From the NCBI RefSeq assembly GCF_041146795.1, contig NC_135180.1, forward strand, positions 35,882,294 through 35,946,293: DNA of 64,000 bases, written 5' to 3'. The stretch is from Maylandia zebra. Its lineage: Eukaryota; Chordata; Actinopteri; Cichliformes; Cichlidae. Shown piece by piece: positions 21,146 to 33,225 of this stretch; positions within the stretch are counted from its first letter, which is position 1; every line of letters starts with the position of its first letter. Both the position numbers and the translations under genes were made by a program. The notes below the pieces were generated by a model. The model ran no database searches. It was not told the origin of the DNA and saw nothing but the letters and a program-made list of their open reading frames with translations.

Positions 21146-22360
21146 TTAAACCCCAAAGGGCTCTCTGTGGATCAGAACAAATGCTTCTGCTGACACACAC
21201 TCATCCTGTGACTTAAAACCTGCACACACATACTCTCCTGCATCTTCCAGTGAGACATTAGAGATTATCAGGCTGTCACGGGAACAAGTGATTCTATTGT
21301 CACTGCAGAACTTATCATCGTACACAATTTTGCCTTCTGTTTGGATCGACTTCATGAACATAAAGCCCGAAGTACTAGTTTTCCAATCATCAGAGCATCT
21401 CATAGTGACTTCATCTCCCTCTGAGAAAACCTTTACTGCAGGTGGACCAAATTTAGGGCACACGAAAAGCCAGTACTGATGTATTACTTTTTCACCTTCA
21501 CAGTAGTAGATACCTGAATCATTTAACGTTAATGATGGAAGTACCAGCGAGAAGTTTCGACCAATTTCTTGATCAGCATCGTAGGAAATTTCCTTCATCC
21601 AAACTGGGGGCTGGTCATGAATGGGGTCCATGAAGGGACACTCCAGCACAGCTGTGTCTCCCTCTGAAGCATAACGTAGCTTTGTTTGTTTGGTCAAACG
21701 TACAGAGTAAGTGCTCACACACTGCTGTTGGTTCATCACCAGGCAGATGTAAGACGTTGGTCGTGTGTTGACATGAAGAAGTGATGCGTTTGTCACCTGC
21801 AGGAAACTTTCTTGGACTTTATTCACCTTCCAAATTGTTCTGTCTTCGAAACTACTCAGCCCGGCTTGTTGCCACTCCCCGTAATGTCTGATCCAACGCA
21901 CCGTCAGATTCTCACCTGCTCCTTTACATCGCACGTCTTCAGTGGCATCAGGACTTATGATAGATTCTTCCCACCTTACTGTCTTGCACACAGTCAGGCT
22001 GATGTTTCTCTCATATGTCACGCTGCCCTGAGTCCAGCACACATCTTGGTACAGTCCAGAGTCTGAGTGGGCCAGGTTGTTGAGAGTAAATGAAGGAGAA
22101 CCATGAAATGTCTCAGGAAATGAGAGTCGTCCTGTCAGGTCTTCATGTACTGTGAATTTTCTGTTCCGGGGGTCAGAGATGTTCCACAGGACCAGAGTAT
22201 CTTCACCAACACGTCTGGAGGTGATGCAGAAGCTGTTTTGATCTGGGAGCTTGAACTGTAAAGAGCCTCCTTCTTTTCTTATGGCGATAAATTCTTCTGC
22301 ATGAATGTTGCTGATGAGAGTGAACAGCAGGGAGAAGCAGAGCTGTGCGACTGCAGCCAT
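21146..22360 (-). CDS. Single-exon Ig-superfamily receptor copy B, stop codon before the membrane segment
   Basis: A 404-codon frame starting [21 protein letters not shown], a clear signal peptide. Four Ig domains follow without an intron. Domain 3 has DSGIYYC and domain 4 has DAGEYVC, the canonical D-x-G-x-Y-x-C. Domain 2 ends with SYICLVMNQQQC. N-glycosylation sites are numerous. It is about 90 percent or more identical by eye to copy C. The frame ends at HREPFGV where TAC of copy C is TAA (21146-21148). Past that stop the membrane segment and tail remain readable to about 21020. The product would therefore be secreted, or the gene is freshly dead. An in-frame upstream ATG exists at 22477, but that frame is closed by a stop in copy C. 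I take 22360. Confidence 0.75.
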   Translation of the reverse strand: MAAVAQLCFSLLFTLISNIHAEEFIAIRKEGGSLQFKLPDQNSFCITSRRVGEDTLVLWNISDPRNRKFTVHEDLTGRLSFPETFHGSPSFTLNNLAHSDSGLYQDVCWTQGSVTYERNISLTVCKTVRWEESIISPDATEDVRCKGAGENLTVRWIRHYGEWQQAGLSSFEDRTIWKVNKVQESFLQVTNASLLHVNTRPTSYICLVMNQQQCVSTYSVRLTKQTKLRYASEGDTAVLECPFMDPIHDQPPVWMKEISYDADQEIGRNFSLVLPSLTLNDSGIYYCEGEKVIHQYWLFVCPKFGPPAVKVFSEGDEVTMRCSDDWKTSTSGFMFMKSIQTEGKIVYDDKFCSDNRITCSRDSLIISNVSLEDAGEYVCAGFKSQDECVSAEAFVLIHREPFGV

Positions 22361-22547
22361 CCTGCTCAGAGGTCTCCTGGTGAGTGTCGTACAAGCACTG
22401 ACTCTGCTCGCTTCATGATCTTCCTGTTTGTGGTTGGAGGAGGAACGCCACTTCTTTATCACATCATCAAGGAACACTTTGAAGCATTTGGCTCGATATC
22501 ACGCCGTATATCTGCTTTCACTCTTCACAAGCCAAAGTGTGGACACG

Positions 22548-22557
22548 TTTTTTTATA
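22548..22557 (-). promoter_or_regulatory. TATA box of Ig copy B
   Basis: On the minus strand the text reads AAGTATAAAAAAACG, about 190 bp upstream of the ATG. It is conserved in copy C at 42453-42463. A downstream ACAGGAAG in the leader is an ETS-type core. Function is inferred. Confidence 0.5.
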
Positions 22558-22573
22558 CTTCATTGCATGGGTC

Positions 22574-22660
22574 CAGGGGTATCAAACATGTGGTCTGGAG
22601 CACAGAAGCGGCCAGTCACAGTGTCCAATCTGAACCATTACAAGTGAGATAATGTCAGCT
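22574..22660. mobile_element. Possible hAT-type fragment at the end of B/C homology
   Basis: Begins CAGGGGTATCAAACATG, similar to the end of the element at 13308 (CAGGCGTCTCAAACTCG). Homology between copies B and C stops exactly here. Only one end is recognisable. Confidence 0.35.
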
Positions 22661-23689
22661 TTACCACACAGCCATGAATATTTATGAAAATGTAAAAGTC
22701 CTTTCTAAACTATTTAAAACTTTTTGAATTTTTTTTTCACAAAAAAGACAGAAAGATGGCGGGGCGCTAGGTCGCTGCGGAACTATGGCATTACACATGT
22801 GACAATTATATTATCTTGGCAGCATTTAGAAGAAATACATAGTTAATATGTTTTAGGCTGTCCCGAATTCTTTGATGTTGGGCTGAGAACAAACAACCAA
22901 TACTCAGAGCAGGTCCAGTCAATCAACAATTATTTATTATCATACATGTATGGGAGAAGTACAAAATACCAGTCTCTGTGTCGCTCTCAAAGAAAAACAC
23001 ATGAAATCTACTGTTTTATTTTTCAGGGTGCACGCCCCTTCATGAGTAAGCAGATAACATAACATGCGTCAGTTACAGTTCGTGGCGGCTAGATAGAATT
23101 CCTTTTTTGGCACTCTTCTATAACACTTAGGATCTCAACTGCCTTTCACTCCAGGTGTTTCCTGTTGTTCTCACTATGAGGCCCAGGATCAGATGTGGCA
23201 CATACTGAATACATCCTGTTCCTGTATCTGTAGGGATTTATACCAAATCTACACAAGTGGAAAAAATTAAGGTCATTTGTTGCAGAGAAAGGATTGATGG
23301 ACAATGTGGAGGATATGTGGGAGGAAACGGACGTCAAACCACTGAAGTAAACATGTTTTCAGAGATAATGAAGAACTGCATGTGGGAAAGTGTACGAAAC
23401 AGATAAAAGCCACGTGTGTGTGTGTGTGAGAGGGTCATTTTCTAAAGTATCAGATTATAAAGTCAAAGAGAAAACAACTTTACCATAAAAAACAGGCTGC
23501 GGAGCATCCACACTTCTTAAATCAGTAGTATATAACTGTCACATGTAAATGTGTAACAGCAGCAGTTATAACAGTCGTGATTGTGTTTTTGAATGCATGT
23601 CCAAGGTGTAGTTTATACCCTTGAGTAAGTATCTTGTTTGCATTTTATAGATATGATATTAATGTCATAGACGATGTTATAGAAGCACT
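22661..23689. other. Intergenic, repeats, no gene seen
   Basis: From about 22856 (ggctgtcccgaattctttg) there may be an unidentified LTR or transposon fragment. 23562-23680 is a segment repeated at 52483-52600 (ttgaatgcatgtccaaggtg). (GT)n is present near 23413. Confidence 0.35.
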
Positions 23690-25770
23690 CGCTTCTCTCT
23701 CTTTCTCGGCAGCTGTCGGAGGGGCTTTTTCAACCCAGGTACGTGATCCATGGTCCAATCAGCAGCCCACTGCACTTCAGTAGAGGAACAACCTGCAGAA
23801 ATTCTTAAAACACAGGACAAAACACAAGCAGCTAACACAGACTTCTTATGGCAACTGTTGGGAGAAAGAAGTGATGAAACAGATGTCGGCTTTCTCACCC
23901 AACCATGGACATGCCGTTGGAAAGCTGACAGCTCACAGATTCTGATGACGGGTCTACACTTTGTGTTTACGTCTTTTTTTGCGCTAGATTCTGAAGCTGC
24001 AGGTCTTATCACTCTCCAACCAAAATTAACTGAACCAGCAGCAAAAGAAGATCCCAACTACATTTCACAATTCGCGTCACATAAACACCGTCATGAATTC
24101 CCTACGTTAAGAAGTGGCTCGGCCTTCCAAAATTCCCAGCGCTAGACTCTACAGCGACGGGATACTGTCATTGCCCATTGCTAGTCTGGTAGAGGAGTTT
24201 AAATGTGCAAAAGTGAGGCTTGAGATGTCACTCATGGACTCCCGGGACCCCATAGTGAGAAGAAAGGGGAGGAAGTGGACTCCAGCCACATCTGTGCTAC
24301 AGGCCAAATCTGCTCTTCGCCATCGTGACGTGGTGGGTCACATCCAACAGGGCAGAGGAGGATTTGGTCTTGGAACAGTAACACCTCTGTGGCAACAGGC
24401 ATCCATAACCGAACGTCGGAAAATGGTGGTGGAGGAGGTGCGTCAACAGGAGGAAACAGTAAGCTGTAGCGCTGGCCAAGCAGGGTCACTGGATGAATTG
24501 GGAGACTGTTGAAAAGAGGAACTCTCCTGGAGTGAAATCTGAGGAATGGAGTCTAATAGACTAAGTTTCATCATCTGAGCGACATACGATGTGCTACCTT
24601 CCCCAATAAATCTGCAGCTGTGGTTTGGAAAGGACCCATCCTGCCCCCTGTGTACAGTCCCAGCAATACTCAAGCACATCTTGGTTGGTTGTAGGACTAG
24701 CCTTACTCAGGGCAGAGACACATGGAGACACAACCAGGTCCTCAGGTGTCTAGCCAAGAAAGTTGAGTGCAAGAGAAAATCCATCAACACTCAACCTTTC
24801 ACAAACCAAGAGGATCGTCGGCCTTCATCAACATTTGTCCGGGAGGGAGACAAGCCGAGGACAAGCCCCTCAACCCCGGACCTGGGCCCGCTGAAGGTTG
24901 CCAGGGATTGGTAGATGCAAGTGGACTTGGATCAGAGGCTAATGTTTCCCTCAAACATCGTAACAACTACTCTGAGACCAGACCTCATCCTTTGGTCCAA
25001 CTCCCGAAAACTTGCGTACGTCATTGAGCTGACGGTACCATGGGAGGAAGCAATTGAGCGTAAGAAGCTGCGGTATGCCAACTTGGCAGCTGAGGCAGAG
25101 GACAGAGGCTGGAAGATCAAGGTGCGCCAAGTGGAAGTGGGGTGCAGGGGCTTTGTTGCCAGTACAACAGCAAAACTGCTTAGAGAGATTGGGATCAGAG
25201 GACAGTGCAATGGCAGGCTATAAGAGAATTAGCTAACACTGCTGAGAGGACCAGTCACTGGCTATGGTTAAAAAGGGCTGACATCACTTTGGCAGCTAAG
25301 GCAGTCAGCTAACCGCGGCACACATGCCCAGGATGGATCATCCCGTGGAGGGCATGCCTAAGTAGAGGGCTCTTCTTCTCTTTCCTGGGAGGCAGTGGGG
25401 AGGTAGAGCGTACAGCCTGATCTGGCGGAGAGGTATGGGAAGCCAGATTGGGCGCCCCCCTTCCGGCTCTCCTCTCTGCTCTCTCCTATCTTGTCTCTTT
25501 TGTTTTACTTCTCTCCATCACCTTTTCTATCCCTTTAAAGAAGTGAGCCTCCATAAATGTTAAAGAGGTAAGTATTACTTGTCAGTAGCAGGGAATTGAT
25601 AGAAGAAAATAAATTGTAGAAAACTAAACAGAAGAAAGAAGAGAAAAAACAATTTAACATAAACCAGTGACACACTCCAGGGCCTGATCAACCCTGGCAG
25701 AGCCTCCTTGGATGAGGGTGTCTAGTGATAAAGGCCGAAACACCTGATGATTCCAAGGTCCACTACTGAC
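23690..25770 (+). mobile_element. RLE-type non-LTR retrotransposon (R2/R4/NeSL-like), C-terminal part, decayed
   Basis: One plus-strand frame from about 24150 to 25223 encodes the end of a LINE polyprotein, broken by stops at about 24511, 24545 and 24913. Before it are SLVEEFKCAKVRLEM and a basic region. Next comes a zinc-knuckle-like motif, CPLCTVPAILKHILVGC (C-x2-C-x7-H-x4-C), at about 24635-24690. Then comes the restriction-like endonuclease core, RPDLILWSNSRK...ELTVPWEEA, at about 24975-25055, and VEVGCRGFVAS. The arrangement (finger, then endonuclease, at the C-terminus) is that of site-selective LINEs with a restriction-like nuclease. The 3' UTR includes ggcagagcctccttggatg at 25698-25716. 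The clade is not resolved. Confidence 0.7.
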
Positions 25771-27160
25771 GATGTGTCCCAAAATTGAATATGATAATCT
25801 AGATCAGATCTCTAATCCCTACACATAACCAAGGAAGGTTAAAAAATGGCAGATTAGCCTGGGTAAAAGACCAAAAAACCCTGTTAAGTTCAGGCATACA
25901 ACGATGTGTCCTGCTGGTAAAGTTTATGGGCTGCCTTTCCTCATAACAGCCATCCCTCAAGACTTTCTCTATTCGAAGCAGTGCATTATCAGGGATTGTA
26001 ACATCTAGTCCTTTTACTGAACCACCACAATAAAATCCCACTTCCTGCTGAGCTCTCTCTCTCTCAGTGTACTTCAAGAACAGTTTCCCATCTAAACATC
26101 TCTCTTTTCTGCATTATTCGCTTGCTTATTCCACACCAGTCTACCTTTGTGTACAGCACTGTTGGCCGCTGTTTTTTTTAAATTTTTATTTAACTGTCTT
26201 CTTCTACTGCAGAATAGTTTTTAGGTTATCTGCTTTAAAAAGCCAGGCCAGGAAAATCTCCTTCATCTTTGTCTGTGTTTTATGTTCAGTTACTTTGACG
26301 CAAAGGCATCTGCTGTGATGCTTACACCTCTGATGAAGTGTCACAAGTGTCAGCTTTCTTTTTATAGATGTAAAAATATGGATATGTACTGATAAATGAT
26401 CAGAATTATAATAATTTCTGACTGTCTGAGGCACAATTTCCCCAATCCAAATCAAATCGTGGATCGAATCGAATCAGGACCTTGTGAATTAGAATCGAAT
26501 CGATTCTAGAAATCAGTGACGATACCCAGCCCTGGCGGAGCATTCACAGGCTTTGTGTATTAGTTGCTGTTTCCTAAAAACAATCAAGTGTTTGAATGAA
26601 ATCCCTTTTCTCATTAAATGTCAAAGACCTAAATTTATAGTACTGAGGATTTTCCAGCCAGTTTGTGCAAAAATAACATTAAAAACTATAGTGGAACCCC
26701 CGACTTAGGAAATTAATTCATTCCCGAGGGTCTTTCGTAAGTCGAAAATTTTCGTAAGTCAAAGCACCCATCGCGTGTTTTGACTGAGGCGATGCTGAAC
26801 GATCTGTTCATCCCAGTGTGGAGTCCATGCAACTCTGGCCCACAATAAATGAAAAACATAAAAATGACAAACAGTTTCCCTCAACAGCCACTTCAAAATC
26901 ATACGTAATAGTGGGGTAAAACTGAAAGTATGAAGCAAAGTATAGTAAAAATAAACTACTGATAATTACTCAAAATATTTAAATCTTCACTAAGATGGGT
27001 CAATTACAAAACACATATTCATAAAAAAGTAACTTTTCCCAGGATAGCTGAAAACACTATTTAACGTGCCGCCTTAGGTGACGAACTCATTATAAACATA
27101 ACACAAAATCTCTAACATTTACACGTACCTAAAAGACAAAATGCAGCAGCAGGCCTCTCT
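25771..27160. other. Intergenic with transposon ends, no gene seen
   Basis: 26450-26537 carries repeated gaatcgaatc text ending cgatacccagccctgg, a hAT-type end. 26690-26780 (tatagtggaacccccgactt, then ttcgtaagtcgaaaattttcg) resembles the end of a pogo/Tigger-type element. 26630-26700 repeats 16330-16410. The frame at 25799-26077 minus has no recognisable domain. Confidence 0.4.
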
Positions 27161-27161
27161 G

Positions 27162-27400
27162 CTGTGGAGGGTGAGGAGTGACAAAATGAATTAATTAAAT
27201 ACACCATTAAATAATTAATTAAATGCCAATTCGTTTCATTTACAACATTTACTAAATTATTTATTTCAATTTTTAATTAATTATTGACACGTTTGATTAA
27301 TTATTTAATGATGAATTTGTCATACATCTGTGTTCATGAATTCATTTTATCTGTCAGCCTTATCCATCAAGCTCAGGGGGCGGGGTTAATGCTGCCACTG
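27162..27400 (+). repeat. AT-rich repeat, inverted partner of 30385-30917
   Basis: Starts GGAGGGTGAGGAGTGACAA, runs through ATTAATTAA-rich text and ends near ggggcggggttaatgctg. The reverse complement occurs at 30385-30917, about 3 kb away. Confidence 0.6.
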
Positions 27401-29449
27401 CAGCTTGTCTAACATCTGATTGGTTACCCTGCAAAGTAAGTGAAGACAGGGCCTAAACAATCAATTGCTATGAACTGGTGTGTGGACTTGGGGCAGCCAG
27501 GTATCCCAGAATGCATTTCAAAACACAATGTTTTCTACAGTCATTGGAGCAATCGTGCTGGCGCCCTAAAATGTAAGTAAAGTTTTAAAATACCGCGTTT
27601 TTCTGTCACCAACTACATTTTTAATAATTTTTTAGCCACAAATGTAGTAATGTAATCTTCACGTTTGTTCAGGTTGTGAAAATTCAGCACAGGCGATGTT
27701 TTCGGTGATGTCGCTAGCTCTGCTAACAGTCAGCTGACAGAGTGTACTGAGCTCACAGCCCCGGTGTTCTAGCTTAGCTGATTTTGACAATAACTGGGAA
27801 GATTAACATAAAGTGACTGACCTGGGTTAAAGATGACAAACAGGATTTAAAAGGCAGTTAGAAAACTACAGAGCACTTTATCAGTGGCTGATTATCCAAT
27901 CACTGGCACACAGCTTTAAAACCACTGAGTTTTAGCTCTCAGTGGTTAAACATTGGACTCAATTCACTCAGGTTCTGTCTGTCAGGTTGTGCTTACTTCG
28001 CTGTTTTATTTACAGCTGAGCAAATCGGTTTGGCACAGATTAAAGTTAAGTTTCATGACTGCGTAGTTTTACTGAAGTTTATTGTCTCACTGGCACACAT
28101 GTTAGACTGAAACATTCGGTTTTCTTTATCTGGTGTTCGTATGTGTTACGTTTTTTTCTTTTTAATCGTGAATTTTGAATTAAAACTAACATTAAAAATC
28201 TTTTTTATATGAGGATGTCAATGGAAAATTGTACTTAGTAGTCAGTATAAGCTTTTAATGATATAAGTTTACATGTGATAGAACACTGCATGATGACCTT
28301 TGTATGACTTAGACTGTTGTCCACTATAAGATTTGTTTCTGTTTTATAAATTCTTTCCCACAGCGATAATAGCTGAACAAGCAGTTTATCTCCTACCAGG
28401 AAGAGGAGAGCTGGACACTTTTATCAGCGCTCCCTCACAAGAAGAGGGGCCGCGTCCTTCAGAATCACACACACACACACAAAATACACCTAACATACGC
28501 ACATACATACGCACCAACATTCCTCTGTCTATTCACTATTGTATTACTTTTGTATATAAATAAAAACCAGGGCAGTGGCAGAGCGCACATCGCAGGGCCC
28601 CCACTCTGGTGTGAGCGTTCTGTGATCGCCCTTGCAAGTAAAAACTGCAGCGTGTGTGTCTCCACTCTCTGACTCTCAGCTGAAGAAGTGTCTCTTAGAA
28701 TAAATCTCTTGACAGAGGAGGAACGAGAAAGCACATTTTCCACCGAGAGGAGCAGCATCTGAACCAGCATGCTGATCATGAAGACTCCAGTCTGTCCAGA
28801 AATATCCACTGTTTAATATTTATTCAACTGTAGAATTTTCTGAGTTTACTAAAATAAAAATAAAATCAGAGTAACATCTGATTTGTGTGGGGTGTTTTCT
28901 TTTTCTCTCTCTTTTTTTAAAATGATGTTCATGTTCCTTTTAACTCTCAAAGGCTTCTTAGAAACTATGAAAGACAAAACACATCGTGCAGACTTCTGGA
29001 TGTTAGAAGAAAACTAATACTGATGGGTTTCACAGTGTCGAACAAGTCTGATGAAGTTAAACCTAAGAGTTGCTACATGACAGAAACACCAATATTATCT
29101 CTTTTAATAAAGTTTACATGTGTATACACAGGTCACGCTGATTATTGAACAGAAAGCACAAAGATCAGGTGTTAATCTGATTTATTTGCTCTCTCCTCCT
29201 TTTTAATATTCATTATAATTCAGAAATGGCGACTGAAACAAGTAGATATAACCCTAGGAAATGAAGCCGGTGTACCGTCAGCTGGGGTCATGAGAGCTGG
29301 GCTGGGCAGACATCCAGGAAATCCACAAAATCAGCACTTCTGCAAAGAGGCTCTATCTTAAAAAACGCTACATCCTCGGCTAAAAAAATATTAAAAGTAT
29401 ATTTGGTGACACACAAACAGAGTACTTCAAAGCACAGTTCAGTTAGGGG
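27401..29449. other. Intergenic, no gene seen
   Basis: No supported gene. A short CA tract near 28466 and poly-pyrimidine text near 28892 are the only simple features. 27590-28360 has long AT-rich stretches without ORFs of note. Confidence 0.35.
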
Positions 29450-29672
29450 GCAGGGATAGCTCAGTAGGTAAAGTGGTCACCCCATGATCGGAAGGTCGGC
29501 GGTTCGAATCCACTTAACGATTACCCTGAGGTACCCCTGAGCAAGGTACCGTCCCTACACACTGCTCCCCGGGCGCCTGCTTAGTGGGCTGCCCACTGCT
29601 TCACTGAGTGAATGGGTCAAATGCAGAGAAAAACAAGTAAGTTCCCCATGGGGATCAATAAAGTATCCATTA
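29450..29672 (+). mobile_element. tRNA-derived SINE with LINE-like tail
   Basis: tRNA-like head with A-box TAGCTCAGTAGGTAAAG and B-box GGTTCGAATCC (about 29501-29511). The tail is ccccatggggatcaataaag followed by (ATT)n. The head and body differ from the AFC type. Confidence 0.75.
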
Positions 29673-29689
29673 TTATTATTTTCTACATG

Positions 29690-30032
29690 TTCATAATTGT
29701 TGCTGAGAAACGCCCTGTTAAATTTGTATTATTTATTGTCATTTATGCTTAGAAATATTTAACCATATATGCTTAGAGGTGTATAATCGATTGTGTAGTG
29801 ATAGGATGTGTGATCCTTAATAGTCTGCAAAGGCTTTGTGTGCATTCCAGAGTGCTCTGGCTTTCACACCCACACTCTGGGAGCATGGGAGAGGTCGTAC
29901 CTTCTCTTATTGTTTTATGGTCGGATAAACGTGTCTATATCTGTTTTAGGCTAAGTGCCTTTTGTTTAGATGAACTGTTGGACTTCCAAACCAGCAGGGT
30001 TAGGGAAGTCGTTTATGGGGTCACACTCTGAC

Positions 30033-30080
<48 letters not shown>

Positions 30081-30384
30081 CAAGGTACTCTTTGTGTGTA
30101 TGTAGACGTCATATGTTAATGAACCTATGTATATTCATGTAACCTCAATAAAAGAGCAGTGTTACGGGGGAGTGGACGAGAGCGACTGGGGTCAAGCGAA
30201 GGAACGGCGCTTGTCGTGGTTCTCTCCCTCATGCATGAGTAACGTGAAGAACTTTGCCTACTTGGTGTTTAATGCTTCTTTCTGTGTAGTTGAATTGTCC
30301 TTAACGTTCCAGTGAATAGGTTTATGCTACAAACTTATCACACCCGCTGAAGGAATGGCCACCAGCCTGAAGCAATGGTTTTGA
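29690..30384. other. Possible LTR-like segment with (CA)n, uncertain
   Basis: 30037-30077 is an uninterrupted (CA)n tract. Around 30140-30160 CCTCAATAAAAGAGCAG looks like a retroviral-type polyadenylation region, followed by a unique stretch to about 30330. No partner LTR or TSD was found. Confidence 0.3.
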
Positions 30385-30917
30385 CTCAAACAGCGTTAAC
30401 CCCGCCCTCTGAGTTTGATGGGTGAAGCTGATGGATAAAAATAAATCAAGAACACAGCTGCAGGGTCAGGAGTGCCAAAATGAACAAAAAAAAAAAACAT
30501 AATTAAATAATGAATTAAATGTTTTGTATAATTAATTAAAAATTGAGCTTGTGGGAATAGGTTAATTGGATAATCCAAATTGCCACTAGGTGTGAATGTG
30601 AGTGTGAATGGTTGTCTGTCCCTGTGTGTTGGCCCTGCGACAGACTGGCGACCTGTCCAGGGTGTACCCCGCCTCTCGCCCTATGACAGCTGGGATAGGC
30701 TCCAGCCTATCCCAGCTGCCCACCCCCCCCCCCCCCCCCCCCCCACCCCCGCGACCCTGCCCCCCGCGACCCTGAAAAGGATAAGCGGAAGCGAATGGAT
30801 GGATGGAATTAAAAATTGAATACATAAATGAAATTAATGGGTATCTATTAATTATTGCCACATTTAATTAATTATTAATGGTGTATTAATTAATTAATTT
30901 TGTCACTCCTGACCCTC
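30385..30917 (-). repeat. AT-rich inverted-repeat element split by a LINE tail
   Basis: AGGGTCAGGAGTGCCAAAATG at about 30462 pairs with ATTTTGTCACTCCTGACCC at 30897-30915, so this copy is itself palindromic. As a whole it is inverted relative to 27162-27400, including the flanking ttaaccccgccctctgag. The insertion at 30547-30806 splits it. Confidence 0.6.
30547..30806 (+). mobile_element. RTE/Rex3-like LINE 3' end (or derived SINE) with TSD
   Basis: gcgacagactggcgacctgt...ccagggtgtaccccgcctc, an extended C-run at 30723-30743, then aaaaggataagcggaagcg and a (GGAT)n tail. This is the widespread teleost RTE-type 3' end. A 13-bp duplication, aattaaaaattga, flanks it (30534-30546 and 30807-30819). 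Confidence 0.8.
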
Positions 30918-31033
30918 CATACTCTTGATCCCTGCATCCCTTCATCAGCACATTGCGGGCATTTAGCCCTAAGAAGTAATACTTAGTAAAGCAAAATACA
31001 CCAAACTTATAATTTAGTAAAGGGGGAGGATTA

Positions 31034-31164
31034 CTGGCTGTGCGCCCCAGGGTGGCTGTGGCTACAATGCCATCACCAGTGTGTGAATGGGTGGATGACT
31101 GGATATGTAAAGCGCTTTGGGGTCCTTAGGGACTAGTAAAGCGCTATATAAATACAGGCCATTA
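31034..31164 (+). mobile_element. AFC-like SINE 3' part
   Basis: From gtgcgccccagggtggctg to gcgctatataaatacaggcc, matching 465-597. The head is missing. Confidence 0.8.
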
Positions 31165-31484
31165 ATTTGCACCATGAAGCCCTGCTCTCACAAACTTGCA
31201 TAGATGTAACATTGTCTGTGAAGTTAGATTTAAGAAAGAAGTCCTTGACGTTTTTACAACAGAACGTGACGTCATCAGGTTGGTGGGTTGGCTGCAGCTC
31301 ATAGACTTACATTATATTAGAAAACCAGTGAACCTCAGTGGAAAACAAGATTAAAACTAACAAGTCTAAGGGGGGTCACTTTGGTGCTCCCCCTGGTTAC
31401 AGCAAAGAGTTTCATGTTAAGAAACCAAAGATGTACTGTCCACTTTCACTCTGTGTCTCCTAAACGTCTGGATGGGAGATTTGC
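31165..31484. other. Spacer, no gene seen
   Basis: No recognisable content. The frame 31381-31668 only becomes meaningful at about 31485, where tubulin homology begins. Confidence 0.35.
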
Positions 31485-32334
<850 letters not shown>

Positions 32335-32443
32335 GTTCATTGCAATAAAATCATCAAAGTTATGCAAGTTCGCTCAGAAGCACTGTTACGTTCTACCAAA
32401 TCTTGTTACACATTCCTGTGTATATTTTTCAACTTTAAATAAA

Positions 32444-33078
32444 TGTGTTTGAAAATGTGTTTTAATGCTATGTGAGAGTGTAACATGGAGACATGACCAC
32501 TTTGTTTTGTAGTTCTGTTCTTTCAATATCAGCACTTTCTTTTATTAAGGTGCTGCTTAATAAAGAGTACATGAGCTGTTTAATCACTGGTATGCTTAAT
32601 TTTAACCCTCCAAAATCTAGAAAAGAAAGTTAACCGCTAGGTTAATTCTGAATAAAGTAAAATAACGTAAATAAATTAAAATATAATAATTTAACATTAT
32701 AATAACTAAAAGCAACATTTTTAGTGAATCTATATCTTTCTTAACCCCCCTAGTTCACAAAGCCTTTACTCTTCGGGCGCCCCTCATCCCCCGTTTTTTT
32801 CCGCCAAAATTATCCACACCCACTGCCGCGCTATGCATTCTGGGATATATTGGGCCACAAAGTCTACACCGCCACATCCTTAAAATTCAGGGAAATGAAG
32901 GACGCATTTGAGGGCCGGATTTCGAGCAGCCTTCGAAGTGGGACAGCCTTCGTCGCGTCGCTGTGACGTAATCGGCCTTAAAATGCGGCCTTTAAGGCTG
33001 CAGACCCTGAATTGGGAAACAGCCATAGCCTAACATATGAAACAGGAAAAGACGGCCGTGTAATCCCTTTATTTCCCT
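32444..33078. other. Intergenic with repeat ends, no gene seen
   Basis: 33025-33078 (aacatatgaaacaggaaaag...cgtgtaatccctttattt) recurs at 54292-54345. 32820-33010 has transposon-like text (gcattctgggatatattggg, aaaattcagggaaatgaagg). Confidence 0.4.
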
Positions 33079-33225
33079 TGAGAGAGAAATGGATCTGAAA
33101 CCACAGAAATCAGAGTGTTTGCAGAGTGCAGACACACAGATAATGAAGACATGCTGCTCGGAAATGTTAGATACAGATAAAAATGGAGTGTGTGTGTGTG
33201 TGTATGTGTGTGTGTGTGTGTGTGT
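33079..33225 (+). repeat. Dispersed repeat R2 with (GT)n, left part
   Basis: gagagagaaatggatctgaa ... atgaagacatgctgctcgg ... ataaaaatggagtg(GT)n. The same text occurs at 55076-55240 and 55511-55650. The right part resumes at 34670 and runs into R1 text and the aqp11-like fragment at 34812. Confidence 0.7.

Noticed and set aside
22361..22477. Upstream in-frame start for Ig copy B (MFLDDVIKK...)
   Set aside because: The same leader frame is closed by TGA in copy C, and a signal peptide begins at MAAVAQ.
25799..26077. 92-codon minus-strand frame
   Set aside because: No domain or homology that I recognise and no neighbouring exon. Left unannotated.
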